Numbered from the stretch's first letter, positions 48,590-57,458 are shown. The stretch is 64,000 nucleotides of DNA from Microbacterium rhizosphaerae (GCF_034120055.1 NZ_CP139368.1:496001-560000), one strand, 5' to 3'. Notes: a model not told the origin generated them from the sequence alone. Translations and numbers: made by a program.

Positions 48590-49207
48590 CTGTCACGTTC
48601 GCCTGTCGCGTTCACCTGTCGCATTCACGGCCACGGGCCGAGGATGGTGACAGGTGAAGCGCCGCTGGCGCTGCTTGCCTGTCATGTTCACGGGCACGGG
48701 TCCGGGCACGGGTCGAGGATGGTGACAGGTGAGGCGCGTCCTGGCTGCTCGCCTGTCATGTTCACGGCCACGGGCCGAGGATGGTGACAGGTGAGGCGCG
48801 TCAGGTGGGGCGCGTCGGTCGAGGGGCACCCAGCGCTGCTCGCCTGTCACATTCACGGGCACGGGTCGAGGATGGTGACAGGTGAAGCATCGCTGGCGCT
48901 GCTTGCCTGTCATGTTCACGGGCACGGGCCGAGGATGGCGACAGGTGAAGCGTCGCCCGGGCTGCTCGCCTGTCACGTTCACGGCCACGGGCCGAGGATG
49001 GTGACAGGTGGGGCGCGTCAGGTGGGGCGCGTCGGTCGAGGGGCACCCAGCGCTGCTCGGCTGTCACGTTCACGGCCACGGGCCGAGGATGGTGACAGGT
49101 GAGGCGCGTCAGGTGAGGCGCGTCAGGTGGGGCGCGTCGGTCGAGGGGCACCCAGCGCTGCTCGCCTGTCATGTTCACGGCCACGGGCCGAGGATGGTGA
49201 CAGGTGA
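48590..49207. repeat. Tandem hairpin-repeat array B (eight units)
   Basis: Eight units with CCTGTCAY at the left and GTGACAGGTGA at the right; the right arms lie at about 48647, 48722, 48784, 48875, 48938 (GCGACAGG), 49001, 49092 and 49197. Between the arms is GTTCACGGCCACGGGCCGAGGATG, which can fold a second stem (CGGCC/GGCCG). Three spacers carry a longer insert with TCGAGGGGCACCCAGCGCTG. The first three left arms are partial (48590-48620). It lies between iclR and the xdh promoter, and shares arms with array A. Confidence 0.88.
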
Positions 49208-49222
49208 GGCACCCGAGGGGGT

Positions 49223-49981
49223 CTACTCGGCGTTGGCGAGGGCGGAGATCTCCCGGGCGATCTCGTGCAGCACCGGCACCGCGCGCTCGCCGAACGCGTC
49301 GTCGACCCGCGTGCGCGGTCCCGAGACCGACACGGCGGTCGGCACGGGCATGTTCGGCACGGCCATCGCGTAGCAGCGGACGCCGATGTCCTGCTCGCCG
49401 TCGTCGATCGCGTAGCCGCGGCGGCGGATCTCGGCGAGGTCGGCGAGGAGCTTGTCGACGCTGTCGATCGTGTGCTCGGTGGCGCGGGGGAGGCCGGCGC
49501 GACTGACGATGTCGCGCACTTCGACGTCGTCGAGCTGGGCGAGGATCGCCTTGCCCACGCCCGAGTTGTGCATGTAGACGCGACGGCCGACCTCGGTGAA
49601 CATGCGCATCGCGTGCGGTGAGGGCGCCTGCGAGACGTAGATGACGCGATCGCCGTCGATCGTGGCCAGGTTGGCGGTCTCGCCGAGGCGCTCGACGAGG
49701 TCTTTGAGCTGCGGCATCGCGATGTGGCCGAACTGGCGGTTCGCGACCTCGCCGAGGCGCACGAGGCGCGGGCCGAGCGCATATCGGCGGTTCTGCAGCT
49801 GACGGGCGTAGCCGAGCGACACGAGCGTGCGCAAGAGGCGGTGGATCGTCGGAAGCGGCAGGCCCGCGGACGTCGACAGTTCGCTCAGGGTCACGCTTCC
49901 ACCCGCGTCGGCGATGAGTTCGAGCAGGTCGAAGACCCGCGCGACGGACTTCACGCCCTCGCCGGCAGCCGCTGTCGACAT
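49223..49981 (-). CDS. IclR-family transcriptional regulator
   Basis: A 252-residue regulator: winged helix at about residues 12-75 (VARVFDLLELIADAGGSVTL, then STSAGLPLPTIHRLLRTLVS) and an IclR effector domain with VGKAILAQLD, SVSGPRTRVDD. Similar proteins (AllR of Streptomyces) control ureide/allantoin use and glyoxylate metabolism through a pseudo-palindromic operator. ATG 49981 has GAGGAGGG 7 bp upstream. It lies between the xdh operon and the divergent malic enzyme-malate synthase operon, and an operator-like 15-mer lies 34-48 bp before its start, so autoregulation is likely. Confidence 0.9.
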   Translation of the reverse strand: MSTAAAGEGVKSVARVFDLLELIADAGGSVTLSELSTSAGLPLPTIHRLLRTLVSLGYARQLQNRRYALGPRLVRLGEVANRQFGHIAMPQLKDLVERLGETANLATIDGDRVIYVSQAPSPHAMRMFTEVGRRVYMHNSGVGKAILAQLDDVEVRDIVSRAGLPRATEHTIDSVDKLLADLAEIRRRGYAIDDGEQDIGVRCYAMAVPNMPVPTAVSVSGPRTRVDDAFGERAVPVLHEIAREISALANAE

Positions 49982-50014
49982 GTATGGCCCTCCTCGATGG
50001 ATGCGGGCAAAGAT

Positions 50015-50029
50015 ATCCGCATGGTGGAA
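50015..50029. promoter_or_regulatory. Operator-like 15-mer upstream of the IclR gene
   Basis: ATCCGCATGGTGGAA fits the TTCCG-N5-CGGAA form with two arm mismatches and a near-symmetric core (TCCGC/GTGGA). It lies 34-48 bp before the regulator start on the minus strand, as expected for autoregulation. Confidence 0.5.
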
Positions 50030-50090
50030 AACATCGTGTCGTGCCACACTACCCCACGGAAGGCTCGGCCGAGATCCGGTTCTGGTATGC

Positions 50091-50134
50091 CATTGCATTT
50101 CCGTATTGCAGACGATAATATCCGTAATGCGAAA
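50091..50134 (+). promoter_or_regulatory. Operator pair and possible promoter before the malic enzyme gene
   Basis: TTCCGTATTGCAGAC (50099-50113) and ATCCGTAATGCGAAA (50120-50134) start exactly 21 bp apart. Between them is GATAAT (50114-50119), a good -10 box; TTGCAT at 50093-50098 is a possible -35 but only 15 bp away. A repressor bound here would cover the promoter of the mae-aceB-aldolase-allE operon. Confidence 0.55.
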
Positions 50135-50183
50135 GAACCAGGAAGCGACTGAGCCGGCCGACGGCTCCCCGAGAGGACGATCA

Positions 50184-51587
50184 ATGGCGAACCCGAGTCC
50201 CGGATACTCCATCCAGCTGCGAGCAGAGGCAGCGGTGCGCGGAACCGCCACCAGCGAGATCGTCGCGGCGATCACGGAGACCGGGGCGCTCGTCCACGGG
50301 CTCACCGTCGACGACACGGGCCACGAGCGGCTCATCCTCGACCTCAACGTCTACACATCCGGCGTCGCGCATGCCGAGCGGGTCGCGCAGGCGGTCGCCG
50401 CGATCGCCGGCGTCGCGGTGCTCGAGTCGGCCGACCGCGTGTTCGCGCTGCACGAGGGCGGCAAGCTGAGCGTCGAGCCGACGGCTCCGCTGCTCGACCG
50501 CGACGACCTCTCGCGCGCCTACACGCCGGGCGTCGCCCGCGTGTGCCTCGACATCGCGGCCAACCCCGACAACGCGAAGCGCTACACGGTCAAGGGCAAC
50601 ACCGTCGCCGTGGTGACGGACGGCTCGGCCGTCCTGGGTCTCGGCAACATCGGGGCCGCGGCATCCCTCCCCGTCATGGAGGGCAAGGCAGTGCTGTTCA
50701 AGCAGTTCGCGGGAGTGGATGCGTGGCCGGTCGCACTCGACACGCAGGACACCGAGGAGATCATCTCGATCGTGAAGGCCCTGGCACCCGTATACGGCGG
50801 CATCAACCTCGAGGACATCGCCGCCCCGCGCTGCTTCGAGATCGAGCGGCGCCTGCGCGAAGAGCTCGACATCCCTGTCTTCCACGACGACCAGCACGGC
50901 ACCGCGATCGTGACGCTCGCAGCGCTCGCCAACGCGCTCAAGCTCACCGGCAAGAGCATCGGCGACGTCAAGATCGTGATCTCCGGGGTCGGGGCCGCGG
51001 GCAACGCGATCATCCAGCTGCTGCAGGCGGAGGGTGCGCAGCACATCGTCGCCGCGGGCCGCTCGGGCATCATCCACATGGGCGAGACGTACGCGGATGC
51101 GCACCGCCAGTGGATCGCCGAGAACACCAACCCCGAAGGCCGCATCGGCACGCTCGCCGACGCCCTCGTCGGAGCCGACGTCTTCATCGGCGTCTCGGCG
51201 CCGAACCTCCTCGGCGAGGTCGAGCTCGCGAGCATGGCCTCGGATGCGATCGTCTTCGCGATGGCCAACCCCGATCCCGAGGTCGACCCGACGGTCGCCG
51301 CGCGCTATGCCGCCGTCGTCGCGACCGGCCGCAGTGACTTCCCCAACCAGATCAACAACGTCCTGGCGTTCCCGGGCCTCTTCCGCGGCCTGCTCGACGC
51401 CCAGGCATCCGACATCACGACCGAGATGCTCGTCGGCGCCGCGCGTGCGATCGCATCGTGCGTCAGCGACGACGAGCTGAACGCGCAGTACATCATCCCC
51501 AGCGCGTTCGACGAGAACGTCGCCAGAGCCGTGGCGTCGTCCGTCGCCGAGGCAGCCCGTGCAGCAGAAGGAGCACTTGTCCCATGA
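50184..51587 (+). CDS. NAD(P)-dependent malic enzyme with ACT domain
   Basis: A 467-residue enzyme converting malate to pyruvate and CO2. The N-terminal 85 residues form an ACT domain (YSIQLRAEAAVRGTATSEIV...) typical of actinobacterial malic enzymes, followed by LSRAYTPGVARVCLDIA, VVTDGSAVLGLGNIG (about 136-150), PVFHDDQHGTAIVTLAAL (about 231-248) and VISGVGAAGNAIIQLL. ATG 50184 has GAGAGGAC 7 bp upstream; an ATG at 50127 would overlap the operator. It is first in the operon with aceB, feeding glyoxylate-derived malate into pyruvate. Confidence 0.93.
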   Translation: MANPSPGYSIQLRAEAAVRGTATSEIVAAITETGALVHGLTVDDTGHERLILDLNVYTSGVAHAERVAQAVAAIAGVAVLESADRVFALHEGGKLSVEPTAPLLDRDDLSRAYTPGVARVCLDIAANPDNAKRYTVKGNTVAVVTDGSAVLGLGNIGAAASLPVMEGKAVLFKQFAGVDAWPVALDTQDTEEIISIVKALAPVYGGINLEDIAAPRCFEIERRLREELDIPVFHDDQHGTAIVTLAALANALKLTGKSIGDVKIVISGVGAAGNAIIQLLQAEGAQHIVAAGRSGIIHMGETYADAHRQWIAENTNPEGRIGTLADALVGADVFIGVSAPNLLGEVELASMASDAIVFAMANPDPEVDPTVAARYAAVVATGRSDFPNQINNVLAFPGLFRGLLDAQASDITTEMLVGAARAIASCVSDDELNAQYIIPSAFDENVARAVASSVAEAARAAEGALVP

Positions 51588-53209
51588 CCATCGAGATCAC
51601 CCGACCCGCCCGGGTCGAAGGCGCCGATGAGATCCTCACCCCCGAAGCCCTCGCGTTCGTCGAGGAGCTGCACCACCGCTTCGCGGGGCGACGCGACGAG
51701 CTGCTGGCCGCCCGCCGCGTGAAGCGCGAGGAGGTCGCGCGGACCGGCACCCTCGACTTCCTCGCCGAGACGCGCGCCATCCGCGACGGCGACTGGCAGG
51801 TCGCGCCGGCTCCCGCCGCGCTCATCGACCGCCGTGTCGAGATCACCGGCCCCGCGGCCGATCCCAAGATGGCCATCAACGCGCTCAACTCCGGCGCGAA
51901 GGTCTGGCTCGCAGACCTCGAGGATGCGACGAGCCCGACGTGGGAGAACCAGGTGGGCAGCATCCGCATCCTGCGCGACGCGGCCCGCGGCACGCTGACG
52001 TACACCTCCCCGCTCGGCAAGCGATACGCGCTCCGCAACGACATCGAGCGCCCCACCGTCGTCGCGCGTCCGCGCGGCTGGCACCTGCCCGAGAACCATG
52101 TGCTCGTCGACGGCGAGGTCGCGGTCGGCGCGCTCGTCGACTTCGGGCTGCACGTCTTCCACACAGCGCGCCTCCTCATCGAGAGCGGCGCGGGCCCCTA
52201 CTACTACCTGCCCAAGATGGAGAGCCACCGCGAAGCACGGCTGTGGAACGACGTCTTCACGTACGCGCAGGAGGCTCTCGGCATCCCCTACGGCACGATC
52301 CGCGCCACGGTGCTGATCGAGACCATCACGGCAGCGTATGAGATGGAGGAGATCCTCTACGAGCTGCGCGACCACGCCTCGGGCCTGAACGCCGGCCGCT
52401 GGGACTACCTGTTCAGCTTCATCAAGGTCTTCCGCGACCAGGGCGCCGAGTTCACGGTCCCCGACCGCGCGGACGTCTCGATGACCGCGCCCTTCATGCG
52501 CGCCTACACGGAGCTGCTCGTCAAGACCTGCCACAAGCGCGGCGCCTTCGCCGTCGGCGGCATGGCGGCGTTCATTCCGAGCCGCAAGGACCCGGAGGCC
52601 GCGGAGGCGGCCTTCGCGAAGGTGCGCGCGGACAAGACCCGCGAGGCCGGCGACGGGTTCGACGGCTCGTGGGTCGCGCACCCCGGACTCGTCGAGGTCT
52701 GCCGGGAGGTGTTCGACGGCGTGCTCGGCGACCGACCGAACCAGCTCGACAGGCAGCGTCCCGAGGTTTCGGTGACCGCCGAGCAGCTCATCGACGTCGC
52801 CTCCGCTCCCGGGCGCGTCACCGAGGCGGGCCTGCGCACCAACCTCTATGTCTCGGTCGCGTATGTCGCGGTCTGGCTGTCGGGCAACGGCGCGGTCGGC
52901 ATCCACAATCTGATGGAGGATGCCGCGACCGCCGAGATCTCGCGCTCGCAGGTGTGGCAGCAGCTGCGCAACGGCGTGGTGCTCGAGGACACCGGCGAGG
53001 TCGTCACCCCGGAGCTCGTCGCGCGCGTGCTCGCCGAGGAGGTCGAGCGCCTGCGCGGCGAGGTCGACCCGGCCAGGTTCGACCGCTACTACGTGCCTGC
53101 CGCCGCGCTCGTGTCGGACATCTGCCTCAGCGAGGAGTACGTCGACTTCCTGACCCTGCCCGCGTACGAGCTGCTCGACGCGATCGAGATGGAGGACGCC
53201 GTCGCATGA
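51584..53209 (+). CDS. aceB: Malate synthase A
   Basis: A 541-residue enzyme that condenses glyoxylate with acetyl-CoA to malate. WLADLEDATSPTWENQV (about residues 103-119), YYYLPKMESHREARLW (about 205-220), ATVLIETITAAYEMEEILYEL, DYLFSFIKVFRD and GFDGSWVAHPGL are the malate synthase A signatures; it has the short form without the G-isoform insert. ATG 51584 overlaps the mae stop (ATGA). It would remove glyoxylate arising from ureide breakdown. Confidence 0.96.
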   Translation: MTIEITRPARVEGADEILTPEALAFVEELHHRFAGRRDELLAARRVKREEVARTGTLDFLAETRAIRDGDWQVAPAPAALIDRRVEITGPAADPKMAINALNSGAKVWLADLEDATSPTWENQVGSIRILRDAARGTLTYTSPLGKRYALRNDIERPTVVARPRGWHLPENHVLVDGEVAVGALVDFGLHVFHTARLLIESGAGPYYYLPKMESHREARLWNDVFTYAQEALGIPYGTIRATVLIETITAAYEMEEILYELRDHASGLNAGRWDYLFSFIKVFRDQGAEFTVPDRADVSMTAPFMRAYTELLVKTCHKRGAFAVGGMAAFIPSRKDPEAAEAAFAKVRADKTREAGDGFDGSWVAHPGLVEVCREVFDGVLGDRPNQLDRQRPEVSVTAEQLIDVASAPGRVTEAGLRTNLYVSVAYVAVWLSGNGAVGIHNLMEDAATAEISRSQVWQQLRNGVVLEDTGEVVTPELVARVLAEEVERLRGEVDPARFDRYYVPAAALVSDICLSEEYVDFLTLPAYELLDAIEMEDAVA

Positions 53210-54450
53210 TGCTGACCCCCGACGACCTCGCACGGATCGACGCGAAGCTCGCCGCCACCGACGAGCTGCTCGCGACCGCCTACCCGGGCGACAGCGGTGC
53301 CCGTCAGCCCGTGCACACCGTGTACGTGCCGGCCGACCGCTACACGCCCGACCTGCCCGCCCGCTGGGGTGCCGACGCGCTCGCGGCGGTGGATGCCGCA
53401 GGCGGCATGGAGGCGCTCGCCGAGCGCGTCGGCATCGCTCCGGAACTCGTCGCGCCGGTCGCGGCCCGCGCGGCCGCCAAGCTCGCGGCCGAGCCGATCG
53501 AGGATCTGCGGATCGACTTCGAGGACGGCTATGGCGATCGGGGGGATGCCGAGGACGCCGAGGCCGTACGGGCCGCGCAGCAGGTGTCCGAGGCCGTCGC
53601 CTCCGGGCAGGCGCCGCCGTTCATCGGCATCCGGTTCAAGTGCTTCGAGCGGCCCACCCGCGCTCGCGGCCTCCGTACGCTCGACCTCTTCATCGGCGGA
53701 CTGATGGATGCCGGCGGCCTGCCCGACGGGCTCGTCCTCACGCTGCCGAAGGTCTCGACCGTCGCGCAGGTCGAGGCGATGGCGGATGCTGCGGCCGCCC
53801 TCGAGCGCGGGCACGGCCTGCCAGAGGGCCGCATCCGGTTCGAGGTGCAGGTCGAGACCCCGCAGCTGATCCTCGGCGCGAACGGGCGGTCGCCGCTCGC
53901 AGAGCTGCCCACCGCCGTACCTGGGCGGATCTCGTCGTTCCACTACGGCACGTACGACTACAGCGCCTCGCTCGGCATCGCCGCCGGGTACCAGTCGATG
54001 GAGCACCCGGTCGCAGACCTCGCCAAGGGCGTGATGCAGCTGGCCGTGGCCGGGACCGGCATCCATCTGTCCGACGGGTCGACCAACATCCTGCCGATCG
54101 GCGACCGCACCGAGGAGGCGTGGGCGCTGCACGCGCGGCTCGTGCGCCGGTCGCTCGAGCGCGGGTTCTCCCAGGGCTGGGACCTGCACGCCCACCAGCT
54201 GCCGACGCGGTACCTCGCGACCTACGCGTTCTACCGGGAGGGCTGGCCGGAGGCGGCGTCGCGCCTGCGCGGCTACCTCGAGCAGACGCCCGGAGCCGTG
54301 CTCGACGAGCCGGCGACCGCCCGCGCGCTGGCGTGGTTCGTCGCCCGCGGCGTACAGTGCGGAGCCATCGGCACGGACGAGGTCGCCGACGGCATCGGCA
54401 TCGACGAGAGCGCGCTGCTCGCGCTCGCACATCCGCGGCGCGCGGCCTGA
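53206..54450 (+). CDS. HpcH/HpaI aldolase / citrate-lyase-like protein (DUF6986)
   Basis: A 414-residue TIM-barrel-like protein with LRIDFEDGYGDRGDAEDAEA (about residues 103-122, acid residues for metal), LTLPKVSTVAQVEAM, RFEVQVETPQLILGANG and DYSASLGIAAGYQSMEHP. This is the pattern of the aldolase/citrate lyase beta-type (DUF6986) proteins that actinobacterial genomes place next to malate synthase. The reaction is not known; cleavage or formation of a C-C bond using glyoxylate is plausible. ATG 53206 overlaps the aceB stop (ATGATG). Confidence 0.85.
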   Translation: MMLTPDDLARIDAKLAATDELLATAYPGDSGARQPVHTVYVPADRYTPDLPARWGADALAAVDAAGGMEALAERVGIAPELVAPVAARAAAKLAAEPIEDLRIDFEDGYGDRGDAEDAEAVRAAQQVSEAVASGQAPPFIGIRFKCFERPTRARGLRTLDLFIGGLMDAGGLPDGLVLTLPKVSTVAQVEAMADAAAALERGHGLPEGRIRFEVQVETPQLILGANGRSPLAELPTAVPGRISSFHYGTYDYSASLGIAAGYQSMEHPVADLAKGVMQLAVAGTGIHLSDGSTNILPIGDRTEEAWALHARLVRRSLERGFSQGWDLHAHQLPTRYLATYAFYREGWPEAASRLRGYLEQTPGAVLDEPATARALAWFVARGVQCGAIGTDEVADGIGIDESALLALAHPRRAA

Positions 54451-54466
54451 TACCCGAAGGGACACC

Positions 54467-55279
54467 ATGGGTTACTACACCCCCGCGGGCGGCCTGCCCC
54501 CGCAGACCGACCTGCTCACCGACCGCGCGGTCGTCAAGCTCGCGTACACGTTCATCCCGAAGGGGGTGCTGCGCGACATCGTGACCTCGAGTCTCCCGGG
54601 GTTCACCGACACCCGTGCGTGGGTCATCGCGCGGCCGACGCCGAGCTCGGCGACCACCTTCTCGCAGCTGATCGTCGAGATCGCCCCCGGCGGCGGCGCG
54701 CCGAAGCCCGAGGTGGAGGCCGGCGTCGAGGGCGTCGTCTTCGTGACGACCGGGGCGCTGACCCTGACGCTCGAGGGGGAGCAGCACGTGCTCGAGGAGG
54801 GCGGCTACGCCTTCATCGCGCCGGGCGCGCAGTGGTCGCTGGCCAATGAGGGCGACGAGGTCACGAGCTTCCACTGGATCCGCAAGGCGTATGAATTCTT
54901 GGACGGCGTTGCGGCGCCGGCATCCTTCGTCACGCGCGACCAGGACATCGAACCTGTCGCGATGCCCGACACCGATGGCGTGTGGGCCACCACCCGGTTC
55001 TCGGATGCGTCGGACATGGCGCACGACATGCAGGTCAACATCGTCACATTCCAGCCCGGCGGGTCGATCCCGTTCGCCGAGACACACGTCATGGAGCACG
55101 GCCTGTTCGTGCTGCAGGGCAAGGCCGTCTACCGCCTGAACGACGACTGGGTCGAGTGCGAGGCCGGCGACTACATGCTGCTGCGCGCCTTCTGCCCGCA
55201 GGCCTGCTACGCGGGCGGCCCCGAGCCGTTCCGCTACCTGCTGTACAAGGACATGAACCGGCAGATTCGCCTCACCTGA
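54467..55279 (+). CDS. allE: (S)-ureidoglycine aminohydrolase
   Basis: A 270-residue two-cupin protein of the AllE/YlbA family, which releases ammonia from ureidoglycine to give ureidoglycolate in purine catabolism. GYYTPAGGLPPQTDLLTDRA starts it. The second cupin holds the Mn-binding pattern PFAETHVMEHGLFVLQGKAVY (E, H, H, Q, read across about residues 202-220) and CEAGDYMLLRAFCPQACYAGG. Follows the aldolase gene by 16 bp; last gene of the operon. Allantoinase, allantoicase and uricase are not in this window. Confidence 0.9.
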   Translation: MGYYTPAGGLPPQTDLLTDRAVVKLAYTFIPKGVLRDIVTSSLPGFTDTRAWVIARPTPSSATTFSQLIVEIAPGGGAPKPEVEAGVEGVVFVTTGALTLTLEGEQHVLEEGGYAFIAPGAQWSLANEGDEVTSFHWIRKAYEFLDGVAAPASFVTRDQDIEPVAMPDTDGVWATTRFSDASDMAHDMQVNIVTFQPGGSIPFAETHVMEHGLFVLQGKAVYRLNDDWVECEAGDYMLLRAFCPQACYAGGPEPFRYLLYKDMNRQIRLT

Positions 55280-55330
55280 GCCGCCATCCGCGGTGACGCC
55301 GGTGGGCGGCGTGCGATACGTCGCAGGGAG

Positions 55331-55540
55331 TCAGTCGTCTCCTCGTCCCCGTGGACCGTAGACGATGATCGCGGTCACGGGGATCAGCAGGAAGAAGATC
55401 CAACTCCACGCCCAGGCATTCTGCATGCCGACGAGGAAGAACAGAGCGACGGCGACGAACGGCGACAGGGCCACCAACGTCGTTCCGATCCGCCCCCCGA
55501 GCGGCCGCCTCGGCCCGCTCGCCCTCTCATCACGACTCAT
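55331..55540 (-). CDS. Small two-helix membrane protein (69 aa)
   Basis: A 69-residue protein with a basic N-terminus (MSRDERASGPRRPLGG), two hydrophobic helices (about 20-38, 43-60) and an acidic end. GGAGAATCC lies before ATG 55540. It stands alone with 160 bp upstream without a gene. It converges with allE. No family recognised. Confidence 0.65.
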   Translation of the reverse strand: MSRDERASGPRRPLGGRIGTTLVALSPFVAVALFFLVGMQNAWAWSWIFFLLIPVTAIIVYGPRGRGDD

Positions 55541-55700
55541 CGGATTCTCCGTTCCGTTGTTGCCGGCCGCACCGCATGAAGTGACGGTCGTCCTCTCAGC
55601 ATCCGACTTCGCAGCGCGATGCAGCAGGGACCTTCGTCACCTGCGCGCTCTGCCCGCTGGAGCTCGGGATCACGTGGGCGTCGCGGTGTCCTCGCGCACG

Positions 55701-57029
55701 TCATCCACGATCGGCGGCTGCGGCGGGCGACCGTTGGATGGAGAGATGGTCGGCGAACCACGCGCCTGCAAGTGAGGCGACCTGTTCCAGCGCCCCGGGT
55801 TCCTCGAACAGGTGCGTGGCGCCCGGCACGATCTCGAGCCGTGTCGGGCACCGCATCCTCGATTGTGCGAGCCGGTTCAGTTCCAGCACCTCGTGATCCG
55901 CACCGCCCACGATGAACAGTGTCGGCGCAGTCACCTGCACCAGCATCGGGCCGGCGAGATCGGGACGCCCTCCCCTCGACACGATCGCCGTGATGTCCGC
56001 ACCCTGCTCGCCGGCCGCCGCGAGCGCCGCCGCCGCGCCGGTGCTGGCGCCGAAGTAGCAGACCCGCAGACCAGCCGTCCCGTCATTCTCGCGAACCCAT
56101 GCAGTCGCCGCCGCGAGCCGACTCGCCAGGAGGTCGATGTCGAAGACGAGCCGGCGATCGTGCTCCTCATCTGGGACGAGCAGGTCGAGCAGCAGTGTCG
56201 CGATCCCCCGACCGTTGAGGACGGATGCGACGTACCGGTTGCGGGGGCTGAATCTCGAGCTGCCACTGCCGTGAGCGAACAGCACGATACCGGTCGCGTC
56301 GTCCGGAACGGTCAAGGAGCCGGCGAGGCTCGCGTCTCTGGTCTGCACGAACACCTCGGGATCCGTCGCCCCGACCGTGCCTCCCGACGGCGCGGAGCGA
56401 GTGGATGCCCGGGCAAGCAGCCGTTCCACCTCGTCATCCGGTGTCTGTGAGAAGTCGCGATACGCCTGACCGACCGCGTAGTAGTCCGCAGGCTGGAAGA
56501 GGCAGATGACTTCGTCGGCGTCGGGGTGAAGACGTTCCGCGGCGCCGGGTGGCCCGACCGGGGCGGCCAGGACGACCCGCGAGGCTCCGAGTGCTCGCGC
56601 AACGCGACATGCCGCCCGCGCTGTGGAACCCGTCGCGATGCCGTCATCCACGATGATGACCGTCTTCCCGGCCAGTGGCACCGCCCGGCGACCGTCTCGG
56701 AACCGTGTGATGCGCCGCTCCAATTCGCTACGTTCCCGACGTTCCACGTCCTCGAGCTCGTCCGGCGAGACGCCGGCCATCCGGACCAGATCCTCATCGA
56801 CGACCCGGACGCCGTTCTCACCGATCGCTCCCAGAGCGAGTTCCGGTTGGTAGGGGACGCCGAGCTTGCGCACGACAAGCACATCAAGCGGCGCGTGCAA
56901 TGCCGATGCGACCTCGAAGGCGACCGGCACACCCCCGCGCGGAAGCCCCACAACGACAGGACGCTCGGCGGCGAGCGCGCTGAGACGCCCCGCGAGAAGG
57001 CGGCCCGCCTCGGAACGATCCTTGAACAT
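55701..57029 (-). CDS. Phosphoribosyltransferase-alpha/beta hydrolase fusion protein
   Basis: A 442-residue protein. Residues 1-210 are a type I phosphoribosyltransferase with the PRPP motif VIIVDDGIATGSTA (about 123-136), and residues 220-442 a dienelactone-hydrolase-like fold with GIVLFAHGSGSSRFS, the nucleophile segment FGASTGAAAA, Asp in VGGADHEVLEL and His in GATHLFEEPG. Both active-site sets look complete. Separate phosphoribosyltransferase and hydrolase genes, and such fusions, are found in Actinobacteria, with no assigned substrate. ATG 57029 (MFKDRSEAGRLLAG) is a typical start of the phosphoribosyltransferase part. Confidence 0.88.
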   Translation of the reverse strand: MFKDRSEAGRLLAGRLSALAAERPVVVGLPRGGVPVAFEVASALHAPLDVLVVRKLGVPYQPELALGAIGENGVRVVDEDLVRMAGVSPDELEDVERRERSELERRITRFRDGRRAVPLAGKTVIIVDDGIATGSTARAACRVARALGASRVVLAAPVGPPGAAERLHPDADEVICLFQPADYYAVGQAYRDFSQTPDDEVERLLARASTRSAPSGGTVGATDPEVFVQTRDASLAGSLTVPDDATGIVLFAHGSGSSRFSPRNRYVASVLNGRGIATLLLDLLVPDEEHDRRLVFDIDLLASRLAAATAWVRENDGTAGLRVCYFGASTGAAAALAAAGEQGADITAIVSRGGRPDLAGPMLVQVTAPTLFIVGGADHEVLELNRLAQSRMRCPTRLEIVPGATHLFEEPGALEQVASLAGAWFADHLSIQRSPAAAADRG

Positions 57030-57112
57030 GACGGCCCTCGTTTCTCCTCTGACGGAATGCCGGCGATACCAACCGCGCGGGTCACGGGTTCGCCTCCCGC
57101 GGAATGAGCGTC

Positions 57113-57253
57113 CTAGTCGTGCCCTGTCGACGCGTCCGGCGCTGCGGTGGTATCGGTGACCAGTGCGGTGATGTCGATGGGCCGGGTGGCCGGCAGGGTG
57201 ATCGCCGCGGGGTCGATCGGGTCGGCCAGCTGGATCGGCCGGCGACTGTTCAT
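57113..57253 (-). CDS. Possible small protein (46 aa), unknown
   Basis: A 46-residue open frame from ATG 57253 (MNSRRPIQLADPIDPAAITL...) to TAG 57113, with GGAGG 6 bp before the start. It is rich in Pro, Ile, Thr and Asp with a strong codon position-3 GC bias and no membrane helix. It lies between the aldo/keto reductase terminator and the phosphoribosyltransferase fusion, in a 429-bp gap (57030-57458) otherwise lacking a gene that I can support. No family recognised. Confidence 0.4.
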   Translation of the reverse strand: MNSRRPIQLADPIDPAAITLPATRPIDITALVTDTTAAPDASTGHD

Positions 57254-57426
57254 CCCGCGCCTCCGGGGGGTGTCAGTGATGGGTGCGGCGCGGTCGGCCC
57301 CGTCCCGCTCTGGACAGGATGCGCGACGCCGCGCCGCCGAGTCGGGACTTTGGACCCGCGACCGCCGGTTCTCCGACCGGGCCTCTTGCCGAGGCTCCGG
57401 GTGCCCGGAGGTCTTCGCAGGTGACC

Positions 57427-57451
57427 ACGGATGCGGGAGGCGCGCATCCGT
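57427..57451 (-). terminator. Hairpin after the aldo/keto reductase gene
   Basis: A 9-bp perfect stem, ACGGATGCG (57427-57435) and CGCATCCGT (57443-57451), with a 7-nt loop, 7 bp after the aldo/keto reductase stop codon on the minus strand. Likely end of the ubiquitin-like operon transcript; no T-tract, so strength is uncertain. Confidence 0.6.
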
Positions 57452-57458
57452 ACGAGGG

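Noticed and set aside
48590..49207. Overlapping open frames of about 100-130 codons in both directions within the repeat array
   Set aside because: They translate the repeat (TCHHPRPV..., LLACHVHGHG...) in tandem; no ribosome sites and the sequence is explained by hairpin repeats.
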